From positions 1 through 16,303 of the forward strand of contig CAYGWX010000055.1 of assembly GCA_964353855.1 (NCBI GenBank): DNA of 16,303 nucleotides. The letters are read 5' to 3'. The position numbers and the translations under genes are program-made. Below, in pieces: positions 6,584 through 15,040 of this stretch. Within the stretch, counting starts at the first letter, position 1, and the number at the start of each line of letters is the position of its first letter. Source of the stretch: CAYGWX01 sp964353855 [NCBI: uncultured bacterium] (GTDB taxonomy: Bacteria; Edwardsbacteria; CAYGWX01). Under the pieces are notes generated by a model that saw only the letters and a program-made list of their open reading frames with translations, made no database searches and was not told where the DNA came from.

Positions 6584-8083
6584 CTACCCCCCGACCAGGT
6601 GCAGGATGTTTTCGGTAGCCGCATTAAAGAGGTCGAGCATGGGCTTGGGCCAAACTCCGAACAGGACCATCAGGACGACCATTGGAGCCAGCATGATTAT
6701 TTCGCGTGCGTTCATGTCCGTTAGGGACTCCCACCGGGGATTCAACTTACCCAGGAGGACGCGCTGGATCATCCAGAGCATGAAGGCCGCGGTGATGACA
6801 ATGCCCAGGGTGGAGACCATCGTCACAGTCCGGAAGAACATCGGATTCAGGACCGTGCTGGGCTTGAACGCCCCCAGGAAGCACATGAACTCGGAAACGA
6901 ACCCGGCCAATCCGGGCAGGCCCATGGATGCAAACGAGGCCACAGACAGAACCCCGGCATAAACCGGAACCTTGGAACCCAGACCTCCGAAGTCGTCCAG
7001 GCCGCGGGTATGGCTACGGTCGTACAGGACGCCCACCAACATAAATAAACTGCCGGTGATGATCCCGTGGTTCCAAATCTCGAAGACTGCCCCGTTGAAC
7101 CCGGTCAGGGTCAAGGCTGAAAGCCCCAGAAGGCAGTAGCCCATGTGGTTCACCGAGGAATAGGCGATCATCTTCTTGAAGTCGGTCTGGGCCATGGAAA
7201 CGAAAGCCCCGTAGACGATATTGATGGTCGCGATGATAGCCAGGTAAGGCGCAAACCAGCGGGCCGCCTCGGGAAAGATCGGATAGGAGACCCTGAGGAT
7301 CCCGTAAAGGCCCATCTTCAACAGCACCCCGGCCAGGATGACGCTGATCGCGGTTGGCGCTTCCACGTGGGCGTCCGGCAACCAAGTATGGAACGGGAAG
7401 GCTGGGACCTTGATGGCAAACCCGATATAGAACGCCAGGAACACCCAATTTACGCCCCAGAGATAGAACCTTGGATCATTGGGATGCATCTTCGTAAGTT
7501 CAAGAATATTAAAGGTATGCGGCGATGAAGTAAAGTAAAGGGCCAGGATGCCTAAGAGCATGAGCACACTGCCGGCCAGGGTGTACAGGAAGAACTTGAT
7601 GGCCGCATATTCCCTGCGCGAACCGCCCCAGATGCCGATCAGAAAATACATTGGAACCAAAACAACCTCCCAGAACATATAGAACAGGAACAGGTCCAGG
7701 GAGATGAACACCCCGGTCATCGCGGTTTCCAGGAGGAGGTACAGGCTGAAATACTCTTTCCAGCGGTGGGTGATGTTGAACGAGGTGATCACGGCCAGAA
7801 ATGCAATAACCGTGGTCAGTATGACCATCGTCATCGAGAGCCCGTCTACCCCCACGAAATAGTTGATCCCCAGAGAAGGAATCCAGGAGCGAAGTTCTAC
7901 GAACTGGAACTCCGCCGTGGCCGCGTTGAACTGCCGGAGGGCCAGCAGGGAAACGACCAGCGCTATCCCGCTGGCCACCAGGGCGGTCCATTTGATGGCC
8001 CGCTCGGCCTTCTTGGGATAGAACAGGATAAGGACCCCGCCAAGGAACGGAATGAACGTAATCCAGGAAAGAATGGCATTCAT
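6584..8083 (-). CDS. nuoM: NADH-quinone oxidoreductase subunit M
   Basis: This is an antiporter-like proton-translocating subunit of complex I: 499 residues, about 14 membrane helices, the expected NuoM size. The residues that line the proton path are visible: Glu139 (FWEVVLVPMYFLIGIWGG), Lys225 (GFAIKVPAFPFHTWLPD), Lys256 (GVLLKMGLYG) and Glu397 (GFVSEFMCFLGAF). The stretch HTWLPDAHVEAPTAISVIL (232-250) is the family signature. It follows nuoL by 6 nt and has a GGGGGA site about 10 nt before its ATG, overlapping the end of nuoL. The next gene, nuoN, starts only after a 292-nt repeat-bearing gap. Confidence 0.97.
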   Translation of the reverse strand: MNAILSWITFIPFLGGVLILFYPKKAERAIKWTALVASGIALVVSLLALRQFNAATAEFQFVELRSWIPSLGINYFVGVDGLSMTMVILTTVIAFLAVITSFNITHRWKEYFSLYLLLETAMTGVFISLDLFLFYMFWEVVLVPMYFLIGIWGGSRREYAAIKFFLYTLAGSVLMLLGILALYFTSSPHTFNILELTKMHPNDPRFYLWGVNWVFLAFYIGFAIKVPAFPFHTWLPDAHVEAPTAISVILAGVLLKMGLYGILRVSYPIFPEAARWFAPYLAIIATINIVYGAFVSMAQTDFKKMIAYSSVNHMGYCLLGLSALTLTGFNGAVFEIWNHGIITGSLFMLVGVLYDRSHTRGLDDFGGLGSKVPVYAGVLSVASFASMGLPGLAGFVSEFMCFLGAFKPSTVLNPMFFRTVTMVSTLGIVITAAFMLWMIQRVLLGKLNPRWESLTDMNAREIIMLAPMVVLMVLFGVWPKPMLDLFNAATENILHLVGG

Positions 8084-8089
8084 GTCAGA

Positions 8090-10012
8090 TTATCCCCCTA
8101 AGAACAATTTAGCCAGCACCAGGATCACCACCCCGAACAAAAGCACCAGAGCATAGTTCTGAACGAGCCCGGTCTGGACCTTCCGGCCCACCTGCCCTAA
8201 GGCCATGAAGAAAGCCCCGGAGAGGTTCACCAGGCCGTCCACGATATAAATGTCGAACAGGCGCTTGATTTTCGAGATCAGGACAGCCACCCAGGCCACG
8301 CCGTTCACCCCTCCGTCCACGCCCCGCAGGTCGATCCAGGCCAGAACCCTGGACAGGCCCAGGACCGGATGCACTACCCCAGCCTGATAGACTTCGTCAA
8401 AGTACCATTTATTCAGCAGGAACCGGTAAGCCCCCGGCGCAGCCTTGATCAACTTCCGTGGGTCCCAGGTCTGCCGGTAGTAGAGGAGCCAGGCCAGGAA
8501 GATCCCGACCACCCCGCCCAGGATGGAAAGGGCCATGACCATCCCGCTTGGCTCCCCCCCACCCTCCTCGAAGTGGACGAAATGATGAAACCCGTTTCCC
8601 ATGAGGGGCGAGCCGGGGAGCCCGGCGAAAACTGCCATGAATCCGAGCAGGGCTAGTGGGAGGGTCATCACCCAGGGGGATTCGTGAATGGGATGGTCCC
8701 CTCGGTATTTTCCCGTGAAGGTGATGAAGAACAGCCGGAACATATAGAACGCCGTCATGCACGCCGTCAAGAGTCCGACCACTAAAATGACCGTATGGCC
8801 GGTTCGTAAGGCCTCCAGAAAGATCTCGTCCTTGCTCCAGAAACCGGCCAAGGGGGGCACTCCCGCAATCGACAGGCAGGCCAGAAGGAAGGTCCATCCC
8901 GTGATCGGCATCTTCTTGAATAGCCCGCCCATCTGACGGATGTCGTTGATGTGGGCTGTATGGATCACGCTTCCGGCCCCCAGGAACAACAGGGCCTTGA
9001 AGAAGGCGTGCGTGAACAAGTGGAAGATCCCGGCAGTATATCCTCCCACCCCCAAGGCCGTCATCATGAAGCCCAGCTGGCTGATTGTGGAGTACGCTAA
9101 GATCCGCTTGATATCGTTCTGCACCAGCGCGATGCTGGCCGCCAGAAACGCCGTGATGATCCCGATCGTGGCTACGACCTCGAGGGCCGCCGGTGAAAGG
9201 GCGAACAGCGGAAACGACCGAGCCACAAGGTAGACCCCGGCGGCGACCATCGTGGCGGCATGGATCAAAGCCGAGACCGGTGTTGGCCCTTCCATCGCGT
9301 CGGGAAGCCAAACGTGGAGGGGAAATTGCGCTGACTTGCCAACGGCCCCGCAGAAGAGGAGAAGGCTGGCCACCGTAATGAGTCCCACGCTCATCTCCCC
9401 TGCCTCGGCGAAGTGGAAGACCTCCTTGAAGCCGAGGGAGCCCACGTTCGCAAGGAGAACCAGGATGCCAATGAACATCCCGATGTCCCCGAGCTTTGTG
9501 GTGATGAAGGCTTTCTTGCCAGCATTGGCGGCCTCCTTCTTCTCGAACCAGAACCCGATCAGCAAATAAGAGGTCAGCCCGACCAACTCCCAGCACACGA
9601 ACAGAAGCGCGTAAGAGTTAGCCAGGACCAGCCCGAGCATCGCCGCCGAAAAGAGCGAGAGATAGGCGTAGAACCGGCTGTAGCGGATATCCCCTTGCAT
9701 GTAGCCCACGGAGTAGATGTGCACCATTAAACTCACCGAGGTCACCACGAAAAGCATCACCGCGGCCAGTTCGTCAATCAGCAGGCCGACCCCGAGGCGC
9801 ATCTCCCCTGCCAGGGGGACCCAGAGGAGCGAGGCATCCAGCCGTTCCCCTCCGAAGACTCGGAAAAGAATGCCCAAGGAGTAAAGGAATCCGAAGCCGA
9901 TCGCCAGAATGGAGATATAGGCCGAGGCCCCCTTAAGCCGCTTGCCAAAGAAGATATTGATGGCGAACGTCCCCAGCGGGACGATGGGAATGAGCCAGGC
10001 GGAGCTCAGCAT
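8090..10012 (-). CDS. nuoL: NADH-quinone oxidoreductase subunit L
   Basis: This is the distal antiporter-like subunit of complex I, 640 residues, with about 14 core membrane helices plus the C-terminal extension that forms the lateral helix and final membrane anchor. Key residues are Glu142 (CWELVGLTSYLLIGFW), Lys226 (GAVGKSAQFPLHVWLPD), His251 (SALIHAATMVAAGVYL), His331/His335 and Lys339 (HLFTHAFFKALLFL), and Lys394 (GFWSKDEI). The C-terminal 150 residues contain the less conserved lateral-helix region (about 535-600), ending in a hydrophobic segment (623-638). A single base separates the nuoK stop from this ATG. Length and residues are those of a functional pump subunit, and nothing appears missing. 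Confidence 0.97.
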   Translation of the reverse strand: MLSSAWLIPIVPLGTFAINIFFGKRLKGASAYISILAIGFGFLYSLGILFRVFGGERLDASLLWVPLAGEMRLGVGLLIDELAAVMLFVVTSVSLMVHIYSVGYMQGDIRYSRFYAYLSLFSAAMLGLVLANSYALLFVCWELVGLTSYLLIGFWFEKKEAANAGKKAFITTKLGDIGMFIGILVLLANVGSLGFKEVFHFAEAGEMSVGLITVASLLLFCGAVGKSAQFPLHVWLPDAMEGPTPVSALIHAATMVAAGVYLVARSFPLFALSPAALEVVATIGIITAFLAASIALVQNDIKRILAYSTISQLGFMMTALGVGGYTAGIFHLFTHAFFKALLFLGAGSVIHTAHINDIRQMGGLFKKMPITGWTFLLACLSIAGVPPLAGFWSKDEIFLEALRTGHTVILVVGLLTACMTAFYMFRLFFITFTGKYRGDHPIHESPWVMTLPLALLGFMAVFAGLPGSPLMGNGFHHFVHFEEGGGEPSGMVMALSILGGVVGIFLAWLLYYRQTWDPRKLIKAAPGAYRFLLNKWYFDEVYQAGVVHPVLGLSRVLAWIDLRGVDGGVNGVAWVAVLISKIKRLFDIYIVDGLVNLSGAFFMALGQVGRKVQTGLVQNYALVLLFGVVILVLAKLFLGG

Positions 10013-10013
10013 T

Positions 10014-10322
10014 TCACCATTTCATCAGGTTGATGGCTTCCGGGTCCAGTGTATTCCGGGTGCGATAGATGGAGAGTACGATGGCCAGGCCGATGACGGC
10101 CTCGCCCGCAGCCACCGCGATCACGAACAGGGCGAAGACCTGTCCGGAGAGGACCTGGGGCGTGATGAACTTGGAGAAGGCCACCAGATTCAGGTTCGCG
10201 GAGTTCATGACGAGTTCGATGGACATCAATATTCCGATGGCGTTTCTCCGGGTCAGGATGCCGTAGAGCCCGATCCCAAAGAGCAGCAACGACACCGTAA
10301 GGTAGTGGTAAAGAGTGATCAT
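10014..10322 (-). CDS. nuoK: NADH-quinone oxidoreductase subunit K
   Basis: This is a small three-helix membrane subunit of complex I, 102 residues, standard NuoK length. Two buried glutamates of the proton pathway are present: Glu36 (ILMSIELVMNSANLNLVAF) and Glu74 (VAAGEAVIGLAIVLSIYR). The start is the ATG at 10322, which overlaps the nuoJ stop as ATGA and is preceded by GGCGGGAGG. The frame is open further upstream, but that part is the wrong-frame shadow of nuoJ. This 4-nt overlap and the 1-nt spacing to nuoL indicate tight translational coupling. Confidence 0.96.
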   Translation of the reverse strand: MITLYHYLTVSLLLFGIGLYGILTRRNAIGILMSIELVMNSANLNLVAFSKFITPQVLSGQVFALFVIAVAAGEAVIGLAIVLSIYRTRNTLDPEAINLMKW

Positions 10323-10837
10323 CCTCCCGCCTTTTTGCGGATGACCTCGTCTTTGGCTGCGATCACGATTGCCCCGACCAGAGCCACCAACAGGAGGACC
10401 GAGACGACCTCGAAGGGCCAAAGGTACTGGGTCATGAGGAGCTTGCCCAGATAAGGGATCGCGGGATGAGTGACCTCCTCTGAACTGACCGGAAACCGCG
10501 TAGCCCTAAGGACGATGTTGATCAGTGCTCCCAGGATTAAGACAACGATCAGGCTGATGAAGCGTCCTTCGCTGGCCTGCCGCACGCCCTTATCCGTGAG
10601 CCGATGCGTGAGCATGATGCCGAACAAGATGAGGATCGTGATGGCCCCCACGTAGATCAGGACCTGGGCTACGCCAACGAACTCCGCCTCCAGGAGAACG
10701 AACAGGCCGGCCAGAGCGAAGAATGCCAGGATCAGAAACAGGGCGGAATGAAAGATGTTCCTCACTGTGACCACGAAGAGGGCCGCCGCCACGACCACGA
10801 AAGCAATCAGGTAGAAGGCCAGAGCCTGGGGGGTCAT
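10319..10837 (-). CDS. nuoJ: NADH-quinone oxidoreductase subunit J
   Basis: This is a five-helix membrane subunit of complex I, 172 residues. The diagnostic third helix region is GLFVLLEAEFVGVAQVLIYV followed by GAITILILFGIML (44-76), containing the conserved membrane glutamate and the pi-bulge region next to the quinone-proton coupling path. Further helices are at about 93-112 and 139-162. It is the first gene after the 162-nt repeat-containing gap that follows the PstS-like gene. A purine-rich AAGAGGGG lies about 10 nt before its ATG. It overlaps nuoK by 4 nt. Confidence 0.96.
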   Translation of the reverse strand: MTPQALAFYLIAFVVVAAALFVVTVRNIFHSALFLILAFFALAGLFVLLEAEFVGVAQVLIYVGAITILILFGIMLTHRLTDKGVRQASEGRFISLIVVLILGALINIVLRATRFPVSSEEVTHPAIPYLGKLLMTQYLWPFEVVSVLLLVALVGAIVIAAKDEVIRKKAGG

Positions 10838-10999
10838 CCGAAGTTTGCCCCTCTTCCCTGGAAGGGTGAAGACAGGGTGAAGACAGGGTGGAAACAGGGT
10901 GAAGGCAGGGTGAAGGGCCCTCGTGCAACCTTCCTGGAGCCCTCCTGCATTCCTCGGAGTCCCTTCCTCTTCGTTGCCCTAGAGTTCACCGCCCTCCTC
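10838..10999. other. Gap before nuoJ with tandem repeats
   Basis: This 162-nt spacer separates the PstS-like gene from nuoJ. It contains a five-unit 11-bp tandem array (10864-10918) and a small inverted repeat, CTTCC-CT-GGAAG (10853-10864). No terminator with a T-run and no convincing -35/-10 pair was seen on the minus strand, so readthrough from nuoI into nuoJ seems possible. A 112-codon minus frame crosses it, but it translates the repeat and runs out of frame into nuoJ. Confidence 0.6.
10864..10918. repeat. 11-bp tandem repeat, five copies
   Basis: Five consecutive 11-bp units begin at 10864, 10875, 10886, 10897 and 10908. The first two are identical (GGGTGAAGACA); the third is GGGTGGAAACA, the fourth GGGTGAAGGCA and the fifth GGGTGAAGGGC. 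On the transcribed strand a phase of the unit reads CTGTCTTCACC. The 11-bp spacing and the CTGTC or TTCACC core resemble the form of Pho-box direct repeats, but this is resemblance only. The array lies 19-73 nt upstream of the nuoJ start. Confidence 0.9.
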
Positions 11000-11887
11000 T
11001 CACTCCCCGGTCGTGGTCGCCACCGTGGCCGGGTAATATCCGTTTTTGTAAGCCACCTTTTGTCCCTCGGTCGAGGTCACATAGGTGATGAATCCCGAAG
11101 CAAGCTTCTCGGCTTCCCCCCGGTGGTAGAAGTAAAGGAACCTTTGAACCGGATAGGTGCGGAAATGAATGCCCTCCATATCCGGCTTCGAGAATTTGTC
11201 CTCTCCGGTCCGTTTCAAAGCCAGAGGCTTCACCGTATCATTAAGCCAGACCATGGGCACGATCCCGATCGCCCTTTTCTCCTTGGCTACGGTCTCCAGC
11301 ACCTGCTGGGTGTTATTGACTTTATAGACATCCTTCGTGTAATTCTTTTCAACCAGGATCTCCTTCTTTACGAATTCGTAATCCCCGAAGTTCTCATTCC
11401 GGATGACCACCAGGATCGCTCCCCTCCCCTTCCCCACCTGCTTCCAGTCCTTGGCCTCGCCGGAAAGGACCCTGGTCAGGTTTTCCACGGTCATCTGCGT
11501 GTCTGGGTTCGCCGGGTTCAGTACAAAAGCCACGGCCTCGATGGCAAACTTGTAGGATACGGGCTTGATTTTATTGGCCAAGGCAAGGGAGTCCTCTTGG
11601 GCAGTGAATACGCGGGTTGTGACCGCCAATCGGGCTTCCTGATTGAATAGGGCCGCGATGGCCTCCCGGGTGCTCTTGGGCTCAACGGTGATGAAGGCCT
11701 TGGTATACAACTTCATGAACGTGTCGGCCTCGGCCTTGACCAGAGGATAAGTGCTCTCATCGCAGACCACGGAGATCTTTCCTGAGAGCACCGACTCCCC
11801 TTGCGGGGTGGGCGTGCATGATGACAAAAGTCCAAGGATCAATAAAGTAGAGGCCAGACATCCGATCAGTTCAGGCGACCTTTTCAT
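11000..11887 (-). CDS. PstS-like substrate-binding lipoprotein
   Basis: This is a 295-residue protein with a lipoprotein signal peptide (hydrophobic core 9-21, lipobox L21-S-S-C24), so it should be anchored at a membrane and face the periplasm. The mature part resembles the PstS/PBP-like_2 fold. It starts with an ISVVCDEST strand-loop, has an AVTTR segment, MTVENLTRVLSGEAKDW (132-148), and ends with TYPVQRFLYFYH and FITYVTSTEGQKVAYKNGYYP. The canonical phosphate-binding TGSG-type loop is not obvious, so phosphate as ligand is uncertain. Its ATG has AAGGAGGAG 4 nt upstream, lies inside the end of nuoI, and the genes overlap by 17 nt, so it is a genuine operon member. Similar divergent PstS proteins are known from FCB clusters beside tonB, exbD and TPR genes. 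No pstC, pstA or pstB is nearby. Confidence 0.88.
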   Translation of the reverse strand: MKRSPELIGCLASTLLILGLLSSCTPTPQGESVLSGKISVVCDESTYPLVKAEADTFMKLYTKAFITVEPKSTREAIAALFNQEARLAVTTRVFTAQEDSLALANKIKPVSYKFAIEAVAFVLNPANPDTQMTVENLTRVLSGEAKDWKQVGKGRGAILVVIRNENFGDYEFVKKEILVEKNYTKDVYKVNNTQQVLETVAKEKRAIGIVPMVWLNDTVKPLALKRTGEDKFSKPDMEGIHFRTYPVQRFLYFYHRGEAEKLASGFITYVTSTEGQKVAYKNGYYPATVATTTGE

Positions 11888-12356
11888 TGGACTCCTCCTT
11901 CTTGAACTGGAAAAGAGAGTTTCGCCAGATGGCCTCCAGGGTCGGTTTATCCACCAAGAGCTGTTTGCGGTCGTACACGGAGTATTCGTAGTCCCTCACC
12001 CATACGATGGCGTCTTCCGGACAGGCCTCCACGCACAAACCACAGTAGCAGCACAGGCTCATCCCGATCTCAAAGACCTCCGAGCGACGCTTGCCCTCCT
12101 CGTCCTTCCTCTGGGTGACCGTGATGCAGGCCGAGGGACAGGCCTTGGCGCAAAGCTGGCAACCCGTACACTTCTCCTTGTTGGTCTCCCGATCCCGGGC
12201 CAGGGCCAGTCGTCCCCGGAAGGCCTCGAACATCTCCATTTTCTGTTTGGGATACTGGATCGTGATCGCGCGCCTCCCCAGATAGGGCACGGTGATCTTC
12301 ATCCCCACAAACAAAGTCCAGAACCCTTTGATAATACCAGAGATATACGGCCACAT
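11871..12356 (-). CDS. nuoI: NADH-quinone oxidoreductase subunit I (8Fe ferredoxin-type)
   Basis: This is a peripheral-arm subunit of complex I carrying clusters N6a and N6b, which pass electrons towards NuoB. It has 161 residues, normal for the family. Two complete 4Fe-4S motifs are visible: C63-T-G-C66-Q-L-C69-A-K-A-C73-P and C102-C-Y-C105-G-L-C108-V-E-A-C112-P. The N-terminal amphipathic segment (GIIKGFWTLFVGMK) fits its docking to the membrane arm. It begins 7 nt after the nuoH stop and its end overlaps the PstS-like gene by 17 nt. Because no nuoEFG is encoded here, NuoI could be the point where electrons enter from an external donor such as ferredoxin; that is inference. Confidence 0.97.
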   Translation of the reverse strand: MWPYISGIIKGFWTLFVGMKITVPYLGRRAITIQYPKQKMEMFEAFRGRLALARDRETNKEKCTGCQLCAKACPSACITVTQRKDEEGKRRSEVFEIGMSLCCYCGLCVEACPEDAIVWVRDYEYSVYDRKQLLVDKPTLEAIWRNSLFQFKKEESNEKVA

Positions 12357-12363
12357 CGCTCGA

Positions 12364-13425
12364 TTATTTCCGGAGAACCATGACGAGGCTGGTTGCGAAA
12401 AGGTTCACGAAAGACAAGGGCACTAGGATCTTCCACCCGAAGTCCATCAGCTGGTCCACCCTCAGCCGAGGATAGGTCCAGCGGAAGACCATCAGAAGCC
12501 AGACGACGGCCATGGACTTGATCATGAAGCAGATGAACCCCAACAGGCCCGTGAACGGCTGCCAGCCCCCCAGAAAGAGCGTCGTGGCAATGGCCGCCAC
12601 CAGGAACATGTTAGCGAATTCCGCCAGGAAAAACATCGCAAACTTCATCCCGCTGTATTCGGTGTTGAACCCGGCAACCAGCTCGGATTCGCCCTCGGGA
12701 AGGTCGAAAGGAGTCCGATTAACCTCAGCCGTGGCGGCAGTGACATAAATCAGGAAGCCCAAAATTTGAGGCAGCCAATACCACTGCCAGGGCCACTTTC
12801 CCTGGGCTTGCACGATGCCGTTCATGGAGAGCGTGCCGGAGAGCATGACCACTCCCAGGATGGAAAGCACCAGCGGCACCTCATAGCTGATGATCTGGGC
12901 CGCCGTGCGCATTCCGCCCAGGAGGGAGTATTTGTTGTTCGAGGACCACCCTCCCATCAGGATGGCGATGACCACCAGGGTAGTGATGGCAAAGATATAA
13001 AGAATGCCGATGTTCAGGTCCCGGACGATCCAGGTGGCGGAGAATGGGATGACTAAGTAAGCCATGATCGAAGGCACGAAGACCACGAACGGGGCCGTCA
13101 GAAACACGGCCTTGTCCACGTTCGTCGGGGTCAGGTCTTCTTTCATCAAGAGCTTGATGGCATCCGCGATGGTCTGAAGCCAACCATGCCATCCGGTCCA
13201 CATCGGCCCGAATCGCTGTTGGATGTGCGCCGATACTTTTCTCTCCATCCAGATGAGGTATAGGACCACCAGGGCGATGAATATCGCCACTACGAATCCG
13301 GCTACGATCATGGCACCGAAGTCGAAAACGGGCCTGGGCAGCCCCCAGCGGATCAGGAGGCCCAGAAGAAAGGCGTAGATTCTGCCGATGAGGTTAGCGA
13401 TCAACTTCCCCCAGCACGATATCAA
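12364..13425 (-). CDS. nuoH: NADH-quinone oxidoreductase subunit H
   Basis: This membrane subunit forms the quinone chamber with NuoB and NuoD: 353 residues with about eight helices. Family hallmarks are WMERKVSAHIQQRFGP, AGWSSNNKYSLLGGMR, EVNRTPFDLPEGESELVAGF and the NTEYSGMKFAMFF segment, all with the conserved charged residues of the quinone path. The start is uncertain. The first in-frame codon taken here is TTG at 13425, overlapping nuoD by 32 nt without a clear ribosome site. A second TTG at 13404 directly follows GGGGGAAG, and an ATG at 13311 would still keep the first helix. The upstream residues are hydrophobic and protein-like, favouring one of the earlier starts. The stop is 7 nt before nuoI. 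Confidence 0.93.
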   Translation of the reverse strand: MISCWGKLIANLIGRIYAFLLGLLIRWGLPRPVFDFGAMIVAGFVVAIFIALVVLYLIWMERKVSAHIQQRFGPMWTGWHGWLQTIADAIKLLMKEDLTPTNVDKAVFLTAPFVVFVPSIMAYLVIPFSATWIVRDLNIGILYIFAITTLVVIAILMGGWSSNNKYSLLGGMRTAAQIISYEVPLVLSILGVVMLSGTLSMNGIVQAQGKWPWQWYWLPQILGFLIYVTAATAEVNRTPFDLPEGESELVAGFNTEYSGMKFAMFFLAEFANMFLVAAIATTLFLGGWQPFTGLLGFICFMIKSMAVVWLLMVFRWTYPRLRVDQLMDFGWKILVPLSFVNLFATSLVMVLRK

Positions 13426-14518
13426 TGGAGCCGAGCGTGACGACCGCGTCGGCGATCAGATGGCCCTTGTGGTCGAGCATTTCCGGAAGGGCCGATACGT
13501 GAACAAAGCAGGAAGAGCGGCATTTGATCCGGTAGGGCTTGGTGGATCCATCGCTGACGATGTAGAATCCCAGTTCCCCTCTCGGACATTCCGTGCGGAC
13601 GTAGACCTCGCCCTTCGGCGGACGGATGACCTTGGGCACCTTGGCCGTAATTTCGCCCGGAGGGATCTGGTCCAGGGCCTGTTCAACGATTTGAAGGGAT
13701 TGCTCCATTTCCTTGAACCGGACCAGGTACCGGTCCCAGGCGTCGCCGCGCTCACCCACCGGCACCTCGAATTGAAGCTCCGGATAGACCGAATACGGTT
13801 CATCCTTGCGGAGGTCCCAGCGGATCCCCGAGCCGCGTAACACCGGCCCGCTCACGGCAAGGGCCAGCGCCGCGTTCTGAGATAGGTTTCCGATCCCCTT
13901 CATCCGTTTCTGAAAGATCACGTTTCCAGAGAGAAGCTCAGCATACTCCTTGAGCTTGGGTTTGAAATAGGTTACAAAGGCTTTGGCCTTTTCATGGAAT
14001 CCTGCCGGAAGGTCCTTGCTCACCCCCCCGATGCGGTAGTAATTAACGGTCAACCTGGCCCCGCAGGTCATCTCAAACAGGTCCAGGATCCTCTCCCGCT
14101 CCCGTAGGCCGTAAAGAAACGGGGAGACCGCTCCGGTATCCCCACCCATGCAACCCCAGAAGACAAGATGACTGGCGATGCGCTGCAGCTCTCCGAAGAT
14201 GACCCGCAGGTACTCCGCCCGCTTGGGCACTTCCACCTTCATCAGGGCTTCCACCGTTCGTGAGTAAGCCCAGTTATTGGTCATCGCGGCCACGTAATCC
14301 AGTCGGTCGGTGTAAGGCATGATTTGCGGGTAGGTACGGTTTTCGCAGATCTTCTCGAAATTGCGGTGCAGGAAACCGATGTCCGGAGTGACCGAGATGA
14401 CTTGCTCCCCGTCCATCTTCAGGATGAGACGGAGCACCCCGTGGGTGGCCGGATGCTGGGGCCCCATGTTCACGAGGAATTCTTCGGTATGCAAGCGGTC
14501 TAAGACAGCGGTCTCCAC
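13394..14518 (-). CDS. nuoD: NADH-quinone oxidoreductase subunit D
   Basis: This is the 49-kDa-type subunit of complex I, 374 residues, which with NuoB forms the quinone-reduction site. The quinone-loop motif GPQHPATHGVLRL is at 19-31, with its conserved histidines, and TDRLDYVAAM (70-79) carries the tyrosine expected at the quinone head. The C-terminal SSCFVHVSALPEML and closing GSIDIVLGEVDR are also typical. The HRGxE-type loop reads H51-R-N-F-E here. The start codon is GTG, 9 nt after the nuoC stop. NuoC and NuoD are separate proteins rather than the NuoCD fusion of enterobacteria. The gene overlaps the probable nuoH start. Confidence 0.97.
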   Translation of the reverse strand: METAVLDRLHTEEFLVNMGPQHPATHGVLRLILKMDGEQVISVTPDIGFLHRNFEKICENRTYPQIMPYTDRLDYVAAMTNNWAYSRTVEALMKVEVPKRAEYLRVIFGELQRIASHLVFWGCMGGDTGAVSPFLYGLRERERILDLFEMTCGARLTVNYYRIGGVSKDLPAGFHEKAKAFVTYFKPKLKEYAELLSGNVIFQKRMKGIGNLSQNAALALAVSGPVLRGSGIRWDLRKDEPYSVYPELQFEVPVGERGDAWDRYLVRFKEMEQSLQIVEQALDQIPPGEITAKVPKVIRPPKGEVYVRTECPRGELGFYIVSDGSTKPYRIKCRSSCFVHVSALPEMLDHKGHLIADAVVTLGSIDIVLGEVDR

Positions 14519-14527
14519 GAGAGAACC

Positions 14528-15040
14528 CTACTTCGGTGGCATCGGGATGTAGGTTTCGTAGGTGAAATCCTTGCGCAGGGGATAGACCGCCGGCCAATCT
14601 TCGGGAAGAAGGATCCGGCGCAGGTCCGGATGGCCTTCAAACTTGACCCCCAGAAGGTCGAAGATCTCCCTTTCATGCCAGTTGAACCCGGCCCAGACCG
14701 GGGTCATGGAGGGGACCACGGGGTCGGCCCGGTTAGCGTAATATTTAAGGGTGATGTAATGCCTGTGGGTCAGGGAGAAAAGGTGATAGACCACCTCGAT
14801 CTTGTTTTCTTGAGGATAGTCCACCCCGGAGGCGCAAAGCGGGACTTCGAAACGCAGGTGGGAATCATCCCGTAGGTACTCAGCAATCTCGCGGGCTTTC
14901 CCCGGAGAAAGTACGATCGTCGTCTCGGTTCCCGGCGGATTATCCTGCACCTCAAAGTTTCCGGCGAATTGATTCTTAAGACTTGCGAGGATGTCTTCCT
15001 TGGTCACTTTAGGCCTTGGGTTCCTCGGGCATCCTGGCAT
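14528..15040 (-). CDS. nuoC: NADH-quinone oxidoreductase subunit C
   Basis: This is the 30-kDa-type peripheral subunit of complex I, 170 residues. The diagnostic stretch spans 116-159 and contains [32 protein letters not shown] and PLRKDF. Two starts are possible. The ATG at 15040 overlaps nuoB by 32 nt and has AAGGAG 10 nt upstream, so I used it. A GTG at 15007, one base after the nuoB stop, would give 159 residues beginning [10 protein letters not shown], which is closer to many NuoC N-termini. Either way the gene is coupled to nuoB. It is not fused to nuoD, which follows after 9 nt. Confidence 0.95.
   Translation of the reverse strand: MPGCPRNPRPKVTKEDILASLKNQFAGNFEVQDNPPGTETTIVLSPGKAREIAEYLRDDSHLRFEVPLCASGVDYPQENKIEVVYHLFSLTHRHYITLKYYANRADPVVPSMTPVWAGFNWHEREIFDLLGVKFEGHPDLRRILLPEDWPAVYPLRKDFTYETYIPMPPK

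Noticed and set aside
8409-9596. 395-codon minus frame inside nuoL.
   Set aside because: It is a +1 shadow of nuoL, rich in Gly, Arg and Pro; nuoL in the other frame has all family residues.
10604-11650. Long plus-strand frame (348 codons) opposite nuoJ and the PstS-like gene.
   Set aside because: It is antisense to two well-supported genes, runs through the tandem repeat, and its composition is that of a GC-rich shadow frame.
14360-14362. NuoD has Asn53 where the HRGxE-type loop usually has Gly.
   Set aside because: Small or variable residues at this position are, as I recall, seen in FCB-group NuoD (HRC-type loops), and all other active-site features are intact, so it is probably lineage variation.
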